From NCBI GenBank assembly GCA_947652605.1, contig OX393583.1, positions 12,627,222 to 12,691,221 on the forward strand: a DNA stretch of 64,000 nucleotides, read 5' to 3'. The notes under the pieces were generated by a model, which had not been told where the DNA came from, searched no databases, and saw only the letters and a program-made list of their open reading frames with translations. Positions 33,829 through 45,027 of this stretch are shown in pieces. How positions within the stretch are numbered: position 1 is the first letter of the stretch; the number at the start of each line of letters is the position of its first letter. This DNA comes from Elmis aenea (Eukaryota > Arthropoda > Insecta > Coleoptera > Elmidae). The position numbers were made by a program, and so were the translations under genes.

Positions 33829-35446
33829 ACGTAAGCCTACTTTGACATTTCTAGACAAGTGCGCGTTTTGCTTACCGTGCGTTATAACCATTATAAGATT
33901 ATGGTTGTGGCTATTTTCACCTAGAGTAGGTACGAATAATTGGCTATTTGCACCTACAGTAGCTACGAATAATTGGCTATTTGCACCTACACTAGGTACG
34001 GAAAATTGGCTATTTGCACCTACTGTATAGGTATAGGTATATACCAGATGTAACTAAGGCCTGGTACACCTCCTTTTTTTCTTTAGTACATAAATAAACT
34101 TTAAGACATATGATATGTGTAAATAACCGGAATATTTGAACATATATTCACCATTATCTCACTTTCGGTTTCGTCAGAAATTGCCCTAACTTTGTTATTT
34201 CAAATGGAACACCCTATACATATTTACATTTTTAGAAAGAGGAGGCAATTATGAATTCAACTGCACTGGTTTTGTTACTTTTTTATTTTTATTTAGTCAT
34301 AAGTTCCTCTACCGTGTAGGACTTGGATTAATTTAAATAACCTTAAATCATTTTTGAACAATAATTTATTTTTTTATTAAGTGAGCCGTGACCTGCATAC
34401 ATTGAATTTTATTTTGTCAACAAGTGTCCGACAAATGTTTTTGTAAATTTTAATTGCCATTTAGGTTACTTTAATCGGCTTTGTAGATTGCAAATCGGTT
34501 TTTTGACAAATGCAAATGCAGTAGTACATGCACTTATTTAAATAGAGTATTTCCTGACGAATTTAACAATACGAATACCTTATATTGCTGCTTCACAGAC
34601 TTAAAATATTATAAAAACTTTTTAAGATATCCTATTACTCACAGTACAATGTGCCTAAGTGCAACAAAACAAATTATAGTTGTAACTAATATAGTTACTT
34701 AATAAAAAAATTTAGTGATAATTTGTTGCAATTATGCACAGTATACTACGATTAATAGAATATCTAAATAAGTTTTTATAATATTTTAAGACTTTGAGGC
34801 AGGCAGCCTTTCAAGACAAATATATGTTATTGGTCAAAAAAATAGTCTGCAACTTTCAAAACCGATTAAAGTAACCTAAATGTTAATTAAACTGTACGAA
34901 AAACCTTTTTCGGACAATTGTTGACATAATAAAATTCAATTTATGCAGGTAACGGCAAATAAATATTTGTCCAAAAATTATTTGAGGTTATTAAAATTAA
35001 TCAAAATGACGCAGTTGTATTCAAAGTTGCCTCCTCTTTCCAAAAATAAAATATACAGGGTGTTCCATTTGAAATAACAAAGTTAGGGTAATTTCCGACG
35101 AAACCGGAATTGAAATAATAGTGTACATGTGTTCACATAACCCAGTATTTACACATATCATCTGTATAAAAGTTTATTTATGAAAAATTAAAACTAAAGT
35201 AAAAAGAGGTTGTACTAGAACTCAGTAACAAGCGGTATATGCCTATACAGTAGGCGCAAATAGCCAATTATTCGTATCTACCTACAGTAGGTGCAAATAG
35301 CCAATTATTCGTACCTACTGTAGGTGCAAATAGCCACAACCTAAGATTATAAATTATAACACACTATATGCATGCAGGCAGTGTTTGACGTAAAGGTTAC
35401 TTCAATCTTTATAGACAAGTGTGCATTTTGCTTACCGTGCGTTAGG
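33829..35446. mobile_element. Large foldback element with minisatellites in both arms
   Basis: From about 33893 to 35360 the sequence is a long inverted repeat with its centre near 34640. Each arm carries three tandem copies of a ~38-bp unit containing CGAATAATTGGCTATTTGCA, at 33905-34025 and 35250-35335. Further in are inverted 'ggaacaccctat' and 'ggtgttcc' blocks. The element is bracketed by direct repeats of about 58 bp (33829-33886 and 35388-35446, ending GCTTACCGTGCGTTA) that are about 80% identical by eye. Non-coding. The left part of a related arm is at 53295. Confidence 0.8.
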
Positions 35447-35963
35447 ACTCACTTACTATGCATACAAGCTGTACGGTAACAGTCATTTACATAAGTGGTA
35501 GTGGAAAAAGAAAAAATAACTTATTTTATTAACCACATACTGTATTTTGCCATTTCTTTTTGTCTGTAAGACGTAAATCAAATGTTAACAATTACAAATC
35601 TTTAAAACTAAGCGTGCTGTGAAAAAAATGATAGCGCGCGTTGTTGGCGCATAAAATTATACCGATACCTTTTTTTTTATAAATCTAAAGGCGGTATCGA
35701 ATAAAATTAAATATCCCAAATTTTAATTTTTAAAGGTTAAGCGTATATTTTTTAATACATCTGAATATGTCTTTAAATGAAGCCCCGTTAAATGTAATTT
35801 ATTGTTAGTTTAATCAACTTTCTATGTCTTACAAGGAGATTCTCATAGTAACTTGAATTAAGGATTTTATTACCACATATATGATGTATGTATACGAAAA
35901 TTGTTTAATTTATTTTAGTTTGATGATACATTGCAAATAGACAATTGTTTAGAAAATTACGTC
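35447..35963. other. No gene recognised
   Basis: AT-rich sequence with no open frame, terminal repeat or array that I can support. Confidence 0.4.
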
Positions 35964-36425
35964 ATAAGTCTGTTTTATACTACACTATTTTTTCGTTTAA
36001 GAAAATCGTATACGATTTTCTAGTACGGTGTCAATCAGAAATTACAAATCTTGAACGAAAAATTCGTACGAAATTACTACCTGCCCTAAATCCGTCCAAT
36101 TTTAGCATGCGCGCAGGCGTATTCTACTGTAACTGTATGACTGTATTTGACCGCATGTTATTTGTGGGTTAGGTTAACTGAAACAATCAAACGATGTTAA
36201 ATACTACTTATTACCGTTATCCCTCACAATTTATTTTGTAGGAATAAATATGTAGAATGGAACAAGCGTTAAATATACGTTAAATTTGAAAATGATTCGC
36301 TTTCTGTTCTGTGATCAAATTGAACATTTGACATGGTTACTCAAGGTGCCAACAAAATATGATAAAAGTTACTAAAAAGTAACAAAAATATATTGGAGTT
36401 TTCGTACGAAAAAATAGTACAATGT
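35964..36425. mobile_element. AGTCTGTTTTATAC-type MITE, right end truncated
   Basis: Starts AGTCTGTTTTATACTACACT and is colinear with 55862-56370 until 'aaaaaatagtacaatgtata' near 36425. There the other copies continue for about another 100 bp and this one does not. The 75-codon frame across it is not a gene. Confidence 0.85.
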
Positions 36426-36699
36426 ATATAAACTATCCCAATTAGTTTCATACAATATATTAGTTAACAGCCATTAACGTATCTAATATATTTTTATGTA
36501 ATATTAATATAACACTATATAAAATGACAATATATAATATATAAAATAAAACTATTACAAAAAATATAATCCAGCATTACAAAAAACACATGAAAATAAA
36601 ACTATCTGAACATAAAATATAAAATAATTTAGCATAATATACCTATGTTGTCAAACTATTAACAACATTTTTTATTTTAAACTTTTCTTAAAAATTAAC

Positions 36700-37249
36700 C
36701 ACGTAGAAAATATAATTTATTTTAACTATCGTCTCCTAATTGCGACCTAATTTTTGTACAAAATAATCCAGCCGCGGAAAAAGCTTTTTCGGATTCTACT
36801 ACACTTGTTGGTCGAGTAGTGAGTAAACAATCAAACAATCATATGCCATTTGTATGCTTTCCCCTTATTTTTTCTCTTTGAAAATACGTCAATTTTTTTT
36901 CGATTATTTGATTTAGATTTTTATCATGATTAGAAAGATATTGTACAATTACCGGAATTACCGGTAAAAAATTGGCAAATTACCGGTTAAATTTGAAGAG
37001 CATTTTTTGCGATGTATTACAATCCCTAGTCGTGTAGTGAGTAAACATATGCCTTGAATGATTTCCCCTTTTTTGTCTCTTTGAAAACACGTCAATTTTT
37101 TTTCGATTATTTGATTTAGATTTTTATCATGATTAGAAAGATATTGTAAAATTACCGGAATTACCGGTAAAAAACTGGCAAATTACCGGTAAAATTTGAA
37201 GAGTATTTTTTGCGATTTACCGGTAAACCGGTATTACAATCCCTAATTC
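36700..37249 (-). mobile_element. hAT remnant adjoining the Eph exon, with internal duplication
   Basis: On the minus strand about 36830-36715 reads TTRPTSVVESEKAFSAAGLF, then TKIRSQLGDDS, a stop and L-Y-F-L. This is the C-terminal dimerisation motif of hAT transposases. Downstream, a block with 'gattatttgatttagattt' and 'accggaattaccggtaaa' occurs twice (about 36812-37020 and 37027-37240), a tandem duplication of the terminal region. The terminus 'ttacaatccctaa' at 37236-37249 lies 112 bp before the exon. Confidence 0.8.
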
Positions 37250-37360
37250 TGTATGTCTATGAAGCATATCTTACTATGAACTAAGATTATTTGTTGCTGC
37301 TGTGTCAAAAAAACTCATTGTTTCTTATAAAATTACTTAATGTGTCTGCTTTTGTTTCAG

Positions 37361-37440
37361 TTGTACTTTTGGATACCACAGGAGAAGCCACGTTAGAATG
37401 GACTCGATATCCTTATGGTCCACAAGCGAGTACTCCAGGG
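37361..37440 (+). CDS. Eph: Eph receptor tyrosine kinase, internal exon (start of ligand-binding domain)
   Basis: An 80-bp exon between a strong acceptor (TGCTTTTGTTTCAG ending at 37360) and a strong donor (GTAAGTGATT from 37441). It enters with one codon base already supplied upstream and ends on a complete codon. The peptide reads VLLDTTGEATLEWTRYPYGP followed by QASTPG. This is the first strand region of the ephrin-binding domain of insect Eph receptors, where the family has a conserved V-x-LLDT and then W-T-R-Y-P-like stretch. Eph is a single-pass membrane receptor tyrosine kinase that binds ephrins on neighbouring cells and guides axons and cell sorting. Preceding (signal peptide) and following exons are not in the window, so the flanking introns exceed 37 kb and 26 kb. 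Recognition rests on the peptide alone, but the splice sites, phase and lack of stops agree. Confidence 0.88.
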
Positions 37441-37619
37441 GTAAGTGATTACTACACTTGAACCATTATTTAAATTGGCGATTCTCTAAGCCTCATCTTC
37501 TGGGGTCGTCTGAGGGTTTCCCAGCATGATTTAAAGTGTGGCAGTAAAATTAGCAGTATTTAAAACAACAAAATTAATGACAAAAAAAACATGTACAAAG
37601 TATATAAAGTGAAATAGAA

Positions 37620-38020
37620 GTACTCCGAAGTTTTCTTAAATTCAATCGAACAAAGTGGCCACTTGCTTTTAGATGAGCCATCAAGCGCAGAAAGTTCTCC
37701 TCGAAGAATTTCGATGATTGTTAATAAAAAGTAAATTCAAACAGTTTGCATCAAATTTGCGTCCGAATGGCATTTGCGGCCCTATAGTGCTTGCTTTAGC
37801 AACCAATAGATGTGAAAGTTGTAGAGGAATAGCTTTAAAATGCGTACAAGATGTATCATCTGAATATTCAAACTTTTCAACGTACATATATGGAGTTTTT
37901 TGGGTCAATCGGATTCAACGTATTAGAGCGCGCATTATCATGTAGGAATATGATTTCACGGGTCAGATACTGCAAAAGTTTTGGTGTGTCATTAAAATCT
38001 TTAACATTCATTGTCTACAA
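37620..38020 (-). pseudogene. Mariner transposase remnant downstream of the Eph exon
   Basis: Minus-strand translation gives LTREIIFLHDNARSNT, the catalytic HDNA block of mariner transposases (usually HDNARPHT). After stops and frame changes it gives a decayed FGR-K-FDANCLN and S-S-KFFEENFLRLMAHL, resembling the mariner C-terminus. The two long overlapping frames here (75 codons each) are both broken pieces. It starts about 180 bp after the exon. Confidence 0.65.
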
Positions 38021-38479
38021 TTTTGTATAGAAAAACGTTATGTAGATATAGGGTACCTATAGTGTACACTTGGATAAAATTCAAATACATTTGTATAATT
38101 ATTACCTTATTATAATTTGCGTTCAATACTAAATGTTACCGTCAGCGAACATACTGGTTATCAAACTGGCAAAAATCGGTCATTTATATGTTGAAGTCCC
38201 GGTTCAAGACCATACCTTAGTGCCACTACTTAACTGGGACTTTAACTACGCCGGGATTTCCGGCATGTGCCCGGACATCCCGGACGGTAATTACGCCACT
38301 GGATATGCCGGGTTAATTTCAAACTAAACAAAAGTTTAATCTATAATTGAAGAGGCTACCTTTAGGGTCCCAATTTAAATTAAACGTAATCATGTGATCA
38401 GAAACATATCAAAATTAGGTTAATGCGAAACTTGCTGTTTCGACAGAGTGTCCACCTAGTTGCGTATTTTCTTCATACG
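38021..38479. other. No gene recognised
   Basis: Includes a 64-codon + frame at 38133-38327 with no recognisable domain and no splice signals around it. Confidence 0.35.
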
Positions 38480-38539
38480 TGGTCTGTCCCAAAAGTAATG
38501 AGAATGATTTAAAAATATTTTTTTTTCATTGGAAATAGG

Positions 38540-39726
38540 CAGGGACTAAAAACGAAAAAAAATCCGTTCGTTTCTGTTCGGAACGAAAACGAAATATATC
38601 GTTTTCGTTCTTTTCGTTCTAACCGAAAAAAATCTTTTTTCGTTTTCGTGAACCGAAATAATAACGGTTAAAACCGGTTTTACAATATTTTTTTTGTCGT
38701 CAAAAAATCAATTTTTTTCTAGTCACCACAACCCTCTATAAATATGATAACAATATTTGCGTGTCAACTAAAATATAAACGATGACGATGGGGTTTGATG
38801 CTCACGGAGAGCATATTTTTGACTGGCGAACCATCGCCATATTAAATTTACCAAATCGTTAAACACATTAACATTTAACCATTTTATTTAGTAGGTATAA
38901 CACCCGTAAGGTGCAACAAACAACGTGATTAGGTTAAATTAGACACACGATCTTTATCTAAAAATATGAAAATATAGCAAGTGCTATTTTAAATTTGTTT
39001 TAGTACTAAAAATCTATGCATTTGAATTAAATAAGATCCTGCTGTAATTATTTAAAAAGACAAAATAATGAATTTAAGTGGATAATTTACTAAATGTTAT
39101 AAATAAAAAAGATATAAAAAAAAAACTTATATTAACTTGAAATATACTTTAACTTTATAGTTTGTACATACCATACAATATACATGTTCACATTCCGTTA
39201 AATCTTACTAGCAACACATCTTCCAATAAATCTTCTTTTACATAAGTCTTTTTCGAAGTAAGAATAAATTTTACTATTATTATGTCTAAACGCAAATAAA
39301 ACATACACATTGATAATATATATCCAATCAAGTGTATATTCTATATTGATGATCTAAAAAACAAATTAGAAATAGAGAATATCTGTACCGTTAATTGTGT
39401 TACACGAAATTCCAAGAATAAACAATAAAGTTGTTAATACATATTCACGTAAATATATGGAGAAAAGTGAAGCTCACTTATTTCAAGTGAGATATTTTAC
39501 TGCCTCGTGGAGTCTCCCCAACACAGAAGGTAAATTCGCGTTTGTGTTTAACAAATAAAATTGAAATAGCGACAAAACCGGTTAAAACCGGTTTTGGAAA
39601 ATATTTATTTCGTTTTCGTTCTTGAACGAAAAATAATAATTTCGTTTTCGGTTTCGTTTTTGTTCTTAAAAAAAATTCGGTTAATTTCGTTTAACGTTTT
39701 CGTTTTCGTTCCGTTCTCAGTCCCTG
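38540..39726. mobile_element. Foldback hAT-like element, copy 2 (1187 bp)
   Basis: Inverted relative to the copy at 20607-21790 and matching it over most of its length. The ends are CAGGGACTAAAAACG and the complement of CAGGGACTGAGAACGG. The 8-bp flanks gaaatagg (38532-38539) and aaaatagg (39727-39734) differ at one base. The open frames at 39594-39817 are products of the GAACGAAAACGAAA arm repeats. Confidence 0.92.
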
Positions 39727-39742
39727 AAAATAGGTACATGCT

Positions 39743-39930
39743 ATTACACTTTATCCCCTTTAAAATAGACTCTTTGTGATTGAATACAGCGATTCCAGCG
39801 TTGCTGCCACTCTTCATAACAGTGGAGGAAGTCTTTGTTTGAGATGTTGCTTAAAGCCCTCGTCGCAACTGCCTGGACGTTTTCAACTGTCCCAAAATAA
39901 TGTCTTTTTAGGTGGGTTTTAAGCTTGGGG
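39743..39930 (-). pseudogene. Mariner transposase C-terminus
   Basis: Reads LFPKLKTHLKRHYFGTVENV, then A-T-R-A-L-S-N-I-S-N-K-D-F, CYEEWQQRWNRCIQ and a final E-S-I-L-K-GDKV before a TAA at 39743. This follows the usual order of mariner C-termini (LFP-x-L-K, W-x-x-R-W-x-x-C-I, F-x-GDK). It is separated from the rest of the coding region by the inserted tandem array. Confidence 0.9.
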
Positions 39931-40104
39931 AATAAAACAAGTAATAAAAACTCAGTGAGTGTTTTAGCGCAATTTTTTCACCTCATGGGTGAAGCATAAA
40001 GGAAAGACTTTTGATTAATGCTTTTTCTAATATTATTGTAAATTTTAGAAGCTATCGATTGCAATTTGTTTCAACTCGATAGCTATTATGGTTGCCGAGA
40101 AATT

Positions 40105-41195
40105 TGCAAAAAACGGAATTTTGTAGGAATTTCCAGGAAATCCAAAATCTTTTCCTGGATTTTTTTTGTGCGTTCCCGAGATTAGACTTTTCTTAACATA
40201 ATGCCGAAAACCCGAAGTCTCTAGGTGGTCTGGTTAAGGAGTAGATAGAAGTGCAAGATTGGTGCGCACAGACGCACAGAACAGAAATCATGAGTTTTAT
40301 GAGTTTTTCCGGAATTTCCAGGAACTCCAAAATCTTTTTCTGGATTTTTTTTGTACGTTCCCGAGATTAGACCTTCCTGAACATAATGCCGAAAACCCGA
40401 AGTCTCTAGGTGGTCTGGTTAAGGAGTATATAAAAGTGCAAGATTGGTGCGCACAGACGCACAGAACAGAAATTTTCCGGAATTTCCAGGAACTCCAAAA
40501 TCTTTTTCTGGATTTTTTTTGTGCGTTCCCGAGATTAGACCTTCCTTAACATAATGCCGGAAACCCGAAGTCTCTAGGTGGTCTGGTTGAGGAGTAGATA
40601 GAAGTGCAAGATTGGTGCGCACAGACGCACAGAACAGAAATCATGAGTTTTATGAGTTTTTCCGGAATTTCCAGGAACTCCAAAATCTTTTTCTGGATTT
40701 TTTTTGTGCGTTCCCGAGATTAGACCTTCCTTAACATAATGCCGAAAACCCTAAGTCTCTAGGTGGTCTGGTTGAGGAGTAGATAGAAGTGCAAGATTGG
40801 TGCGCACAGACGCACAGAACAGAAATCATGAGTTTTATGAGTTTTTCCGGAATTTCCAGGAAATCCAAAATCTTTTCCTGGATTTTTTTGTGCGTTCCCG
40901 AGATTAGACTTTCCTTAACATAATGCCGAAAACCCGAAGTCTCTAGGTGGTCTGGTTGAGGAGTAGATAGAAGTGCAAGATTGGTGCGCACAGACGCACA
41001 GAACAGAAATCATGAGTTTTATGAGTTTTTCCGGAATTTCCAGGAAATCCAAAATCTTTTCCTGGATTTTTTTGTGCGTTCCCGAGATTAGACCTTCCTT
41101 AACATAATGCCGAAAACCCGAAGTCTCTAGGTGGTCTGGTTGAGGAGTAGATAGAAGTGCAAGATTGGTGCGCACAGACGCACAGAACAGAAATG
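40105..41195. repeat. Tandem array, six copies of a ~184-bp unit
   Basis: The landmark 'ctctaggtggtctgg' recurs at about 40219, 40403, 40572, 40756, 40940 and 41123, so spacing is 184, 169, 184, 184 and 183 bp. The 169-bp unit lacks a 15-bp block near 'catgagttttatgag'. Units are about 97% alike by eye, with T/C and A/G differences. Frames across it (for example 40259-40549) repeat the same peptide and are artefacts. It interrupts a mariner transposase gene. Confidence 0.95.
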
Positions 41196-41215
41196 AGTTA
41201 ACAAGCGCAATTTCG

Positions 41216-41960
41216 CTAGAAAATTGCGCTAAAAAATCGCACGAAGCCAAGTCAGCGCTGTACGGTGGCTGGGGAAGCATTGTAATATTATTTTGTGCCA
41301 GCGATTGATGTGTGACTTGCTTGGCGCATTGTCGTGGTGAGGGAACCACGTGTTTGCAATTTCACGGCGGACACGCGCAACTCTGTTGTTTAAACTCTTA
41401 AGTACCTGTACGTAAAATGTTTGATTCACAGTCTGTCCGGGTGGCAAAATCTTTTTGAGTAACTCTCTTTGAATTAAAAAAAAAATTGAGCGTGATTTTC
41501 ACTCTTGATTTGCTCAAACGGGCTCTTTTTGGTCCGTGGAAAGTGTGCCACTCTGACTTCTGTCATTTATTTGTGGGATCGTACTCGAAAACCCAACTTT
41601 CATCTCCGGTTAGTACTCGCTGCCACACGATCCAAGAGTTCGCAAGAAACCAACACACGATTGTCCTTTTGTTCATCGGAAAACATTTTGGGAACCAGCT
41701 TCGCACAAATTTTTCTCATGTGCAGATCTCCAGTAATGATTCATTGGACGTCCGTTATCGGTAGTCCTACCTCCTCTGCAATTAAACGCACATTCAAACG
41801 TCGGTACCTATCCAGAACAGCCTTCACGCGAGCCACATTTTTCTCAGTTCTTGAACTTGAAGGTCGCCCTGCACGCTGTTAGTCCTCAACGCTTTTCCTT
41901 TCGTCCTTGAACGCCCTGTGCCACCTGAAGATTTGGGCTGAAGAACTGAAAAACTTTTTG
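41216..41960 (-). pseudogene. Mariner transposase, N-terminal and central part, frameshifted
   Basis: 41216-41349 reads QSLAQNNITMLPQPPYSADL followed by ASCDF, the third-aspartate block. At 41342-41365 an HHDNAPSK-like motif carries the second catalytic aspartate. Upstream pieces include an SWVFEYDP-like D-block near 41580 and G-R-P-SSSRTEKNVARVKAVLD followed by RYRRLNVRLIAEEVGLP at 41870-41770, the N-terminal helix-turn-helix region. Reading requires several frame changes. The family is close to the irritans/mellifera-type mariners by motif, without a firm subfamily call. Confidence 0.88.
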
Positions 41961-42000
41961 CAGTTCTTTCCCACACAAAAAGTGCCCTAATTGGTAAGTG

Positions 42001-42720
42001 ATGCCAAGTTGACGTGTAAACACGCGCGCATACATTAAAAATTCTAAATAGCTCTCGTTTACACTTGTTGTTTTCTCCCCTTTGACATTTAGGGGTGCAA
42101 AATAAATAAGGTTGTGGTGTACGATACACGTATAAATTTACCGTGAAAGTGTTTTTCTGTTTTTATTTTCGTTCTTTTCGTATGGCCGTTGCTTCGTAAA
42201 ACGGCCAATGTAACCGAGCATCAGGCAATATAAATTTAATCGTAGACTAGTATTAAATACCATGACATTTCCTATATATATAAACTCGCAGATATAAAAC
42301 AAAAGACGAATGTTATCGTGCACTGCACTTTCTACTTGTCTCCTTAAGTAAAACATTTTTTAGTCGAGTTTAGTTTAGGGGCCGTGACGCTCAACCTTTA
42401 AGCCTCTTTTCATATTTTTTTCCGCAGGCTTCTAGAATTTAAGGGCGTATAATTTAGGGACAATGTACCATCACAGAGTACACTCAGTTGAGATTAATGT
42501 CGCAACCTACGCAGCATTACAATGTACGGATAAAGTTAACTAGAAACTGCCCGACTGACTCTTTCCAATCTCGAATCTTGCATCATCCCATGACATGAAT
42601 GCATTTGGTTTCTAAACTTAAGCAATAATAAAACATTTAGCAAGTATAACTAAGAAACTGAACAATGCGTATAAGTTTAAAAGTCCATAAAGAAATTATA
42701 TAGCTTTAACCAATTTGCTC
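42001..42720. other. No gene recognised
   Basis: Contains minus-strand open frames without domains; the part next to 42000 may be 5' UTR of the mariner element. Confidence 0.3.
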
Positions 42721-42721
42721 T

Positions 42722-43060
42722 ACAGGGTGGACTATTTTAGATGCCCGTACAGGGTATCTCGGTTATTATCAGAGATAGAAAAAAAACTGAGTACGTAGTC
42801 TCTATTTATTTTTTCGAGACGAATTCATTGCCGTAAACAGATTTTTGATATCTTTTTTAATTTTCGAAATATAGCCAAAAACCGATTTTTGGCAATTTTC
42901 AAAAATGTTAAATATCTCGTTTAAACGAAAAGATAGAAAAAAACTTTTAAAAGGCAACCATAGGCAAATTATATATTTTTGAAAAGCGCAAAAAATAAGC
43001 TTTCGATTCATGTCAAAGCCAATTATGGTTGCCATTTAAAATAAGAAAGTTAGGTGTAAT
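42722..43060 (+). repeat. ACAGGGTGG-family repeat, diverged subfamily
   Basis: Starts TACAGGGTGGACTATTTTAG and includes 'cagggtatctcggttatta', a 'ttttcgagacgaattcattg' block and 'aattatggttgccattt', homologous in layout to 30368-31606 but diverged. Confidence 0.6.
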
Positions 43061-44220
43061 ATATCGGCATTGATATGAGTAAAAAGCAATTGACATCGCT
43101 ATCTTATTAAGGACAAAAAATCATGCCAAAAAGTTTTTTTCGGTACTTTATTGTATAAAAAATTATAGTTGAATCGTTATTATAACGTTATCGGGTATCG
43201 TTACGTTACGTTTTCCATCCCTGATTTAAACCACAACTTTTGTAAGAATACGTTTGACGAAAATACAAAGCGTTTTAGACGATTTTTAGCTGTTACGATT
43301 TTTGAACGCCATGGTGCTCGATAATCGAGTTTTTTTAATAATTGCTTCCCTAACAGTATTTAAATTAAATAATGAATTTATAAAATTCTTCGCATTCGTT
43401 CATTGTTCTGCGGTCGAGTAATTAATGGTTTTTTAAGTATTTGTTTATTGGTAAGCATGGAATTTAGTGCTGTACGATGTATTAACCAAATTAGTGTTTG
43501 TGTTAGTCGTGTTCACCACACGGTAGGATAATTTACTTAGGTAATCCTGTGACGTACGGCTTTGGCCGCGTTCCGCATTAACAGTGGATCCACTCCAGTG
43601 AACTTCCCACTATTAGTTAGGTTGATTTACATTTACAAAACCCTCCGACACATATTGCTCTTAAAGTGCAGGTCAATCAATCATTTTTATAATGCGTTGG
43701 TCAAGCTCCCATAACATACGACTATCTTGTATCTCCCAATAATTTTTATCAACAGTTTTGGCAAGTAGTCATAATAATATCTCAGTCACTGTGCAAACAA
43801 AATCTCTTAAAGATTGTTACATCGTTTCCATCCCAGTTGGCTTCAAATACAACGTCTCCGAAAGACGTACATTATTTATTTAGAATAGTCACAAATTCAT
43901 TTCAGCTTCGAAGATGATGCGAAAGATTTTTACTGTTTAATTCGAGAAAGAGTCGCAATCTTACCCTAGTTTGCTTTGCAAATTAAAAAGATTTCCATTA
44001 ATAATTTCGCATAGCAAAAGCAATTTCGTCGTAGTTTGCTGTGCAAATGAAGTCCACAAAAGCGTTTATATTTTGTTTCAAAAAGCAGGCTTTATAACCA
44101 CTAAAACGTGTGTCTAACAGCTCTGCTAAGTTGACTTCACAATAACCGGTGATAGGGTTGACAGACACTACTGTAATAATATAGTCTACTTGACACAATG
44201 CCAAATATTTTAGCATGTGA
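43061..44220. other. No gene recognised
   Basis: Open frame at 43998-44306 (minus, 102 codons) has no recognisable domain. At 44227 begins 'atacagggatgcgcaaaag', whose complement occurs at about 50345-50390, so these may be ends of another dispersed repeat. Confidence 0.35.
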
Positions 44221-44447
44221 AGTATCAATAAACCAATCAAATAAATACAGGGATGCGCAAAAGTTTGGAAACAGACATAGAATAGTTTTATGCAAACGCT
44301 ATACACTCACATGTAAATATGGTCTTAGTCCGAGCTTATACCCTTTTTTTTCTGTTAGCTTTGGAAATGAAATTGGTAAATTTTGTTATTATGAGTAGAA
44401 CAATATAATTTAACTTAACGTTTTACAAATATTTATCAATAATGTTT

Positions 44448-45027
44448 GGGAGACCGGGGATGAAAGTAACAAGTTTTTTTACATCCAAATTGATTATTAG
44501 ATATATTGGACATTTGTCTTCCTTCCAAGATATTTATTTCATATGTTTCGCAAAGAATGTTTGTTCTCATCTACGAAGAAAACCACCAATTATGTGCCAA
44601 GAGTGAACATTTGCAAGCGAAAACATTGATTGGGGTTGGTTGTAACACTGTTACTTTTGATTCCAAGTGTACACAAAACAAACTGGAGGGAATCCACAAT
44701 TGAACACGATTCCAGCGTCAAATTGTATTGCATCCACCAATAGCCAACAAAATTTAGAACATAATAATCTATGTACTTTTTTGTTCCTCTTTTAGAGATC
44801 GCCTAAAAAGTCACTCGACCGGTGACACAACGCATTAACTTTTAAGCGGAAAATAGTGACTTTGGCAGGCAAAAACTTAACCCTTATGACGTTGACAGAT
44901 GAAAACTCGCAATGTAGGTAGGGAGGTGGATGTAAATGAACTTTGCTAAAGCGCTTAGGGCGACATATAACAAAAATTAAAGAAACTATAGGCACTGTTA
45001 CCCGTTTTACTCTTCTCCGGTCTTCCC
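44448..45027 (+). mobile_element. TA-flanked element, short copy (GGGAGACCGGGGAT-type)
   Basis: The left end GGGAGACCGGGGATGAAAGT and the right end (CTCCGGTCTTCCC, then TA at 45028-45029) correspond to those of the 1319-bp element at 61271-62589. This copy is inverted relative to that one and about 740 bp shorter. A shared peptide, YEENHQLCAKSEHLQ then KTLIGVGCNT, is encoded at about 44567-44650. The left TA is not visible. Confidence 0.75.

Larger units (their letters stand above)
38480..42000 (-). mobile_element. Mariner (DD34D-type) element, interrupted by a foldback hAT and a tandem array
   Basis: The left end contains 'ggtctgtcccaaaagtaatg' (about 38481-38500), typical of mariner termini. 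Minus-strand transposase text occurs at 41960-41216 and 39930-39743. Between these lie the tandem array (40105-41195), and in the 3' region the foldback element (38540-39726). The right terminus was not found, so the outer border near 42000 is approximate. Confidence 0.8.

Noticed and set aside
39594..39817. Open frames rich in KTKTKNE or FVFVPF in the foldback terminus
   Set aside because: They derive from the GAACGAAAACGAAA arm repeats.
40259..41349. Series of open frames with repeated peptide (FRNFQELQNLFLDFF and similar)
   Set aside because: They are translations of the 184-bp tandem unit on either strand, not a repeat protein.
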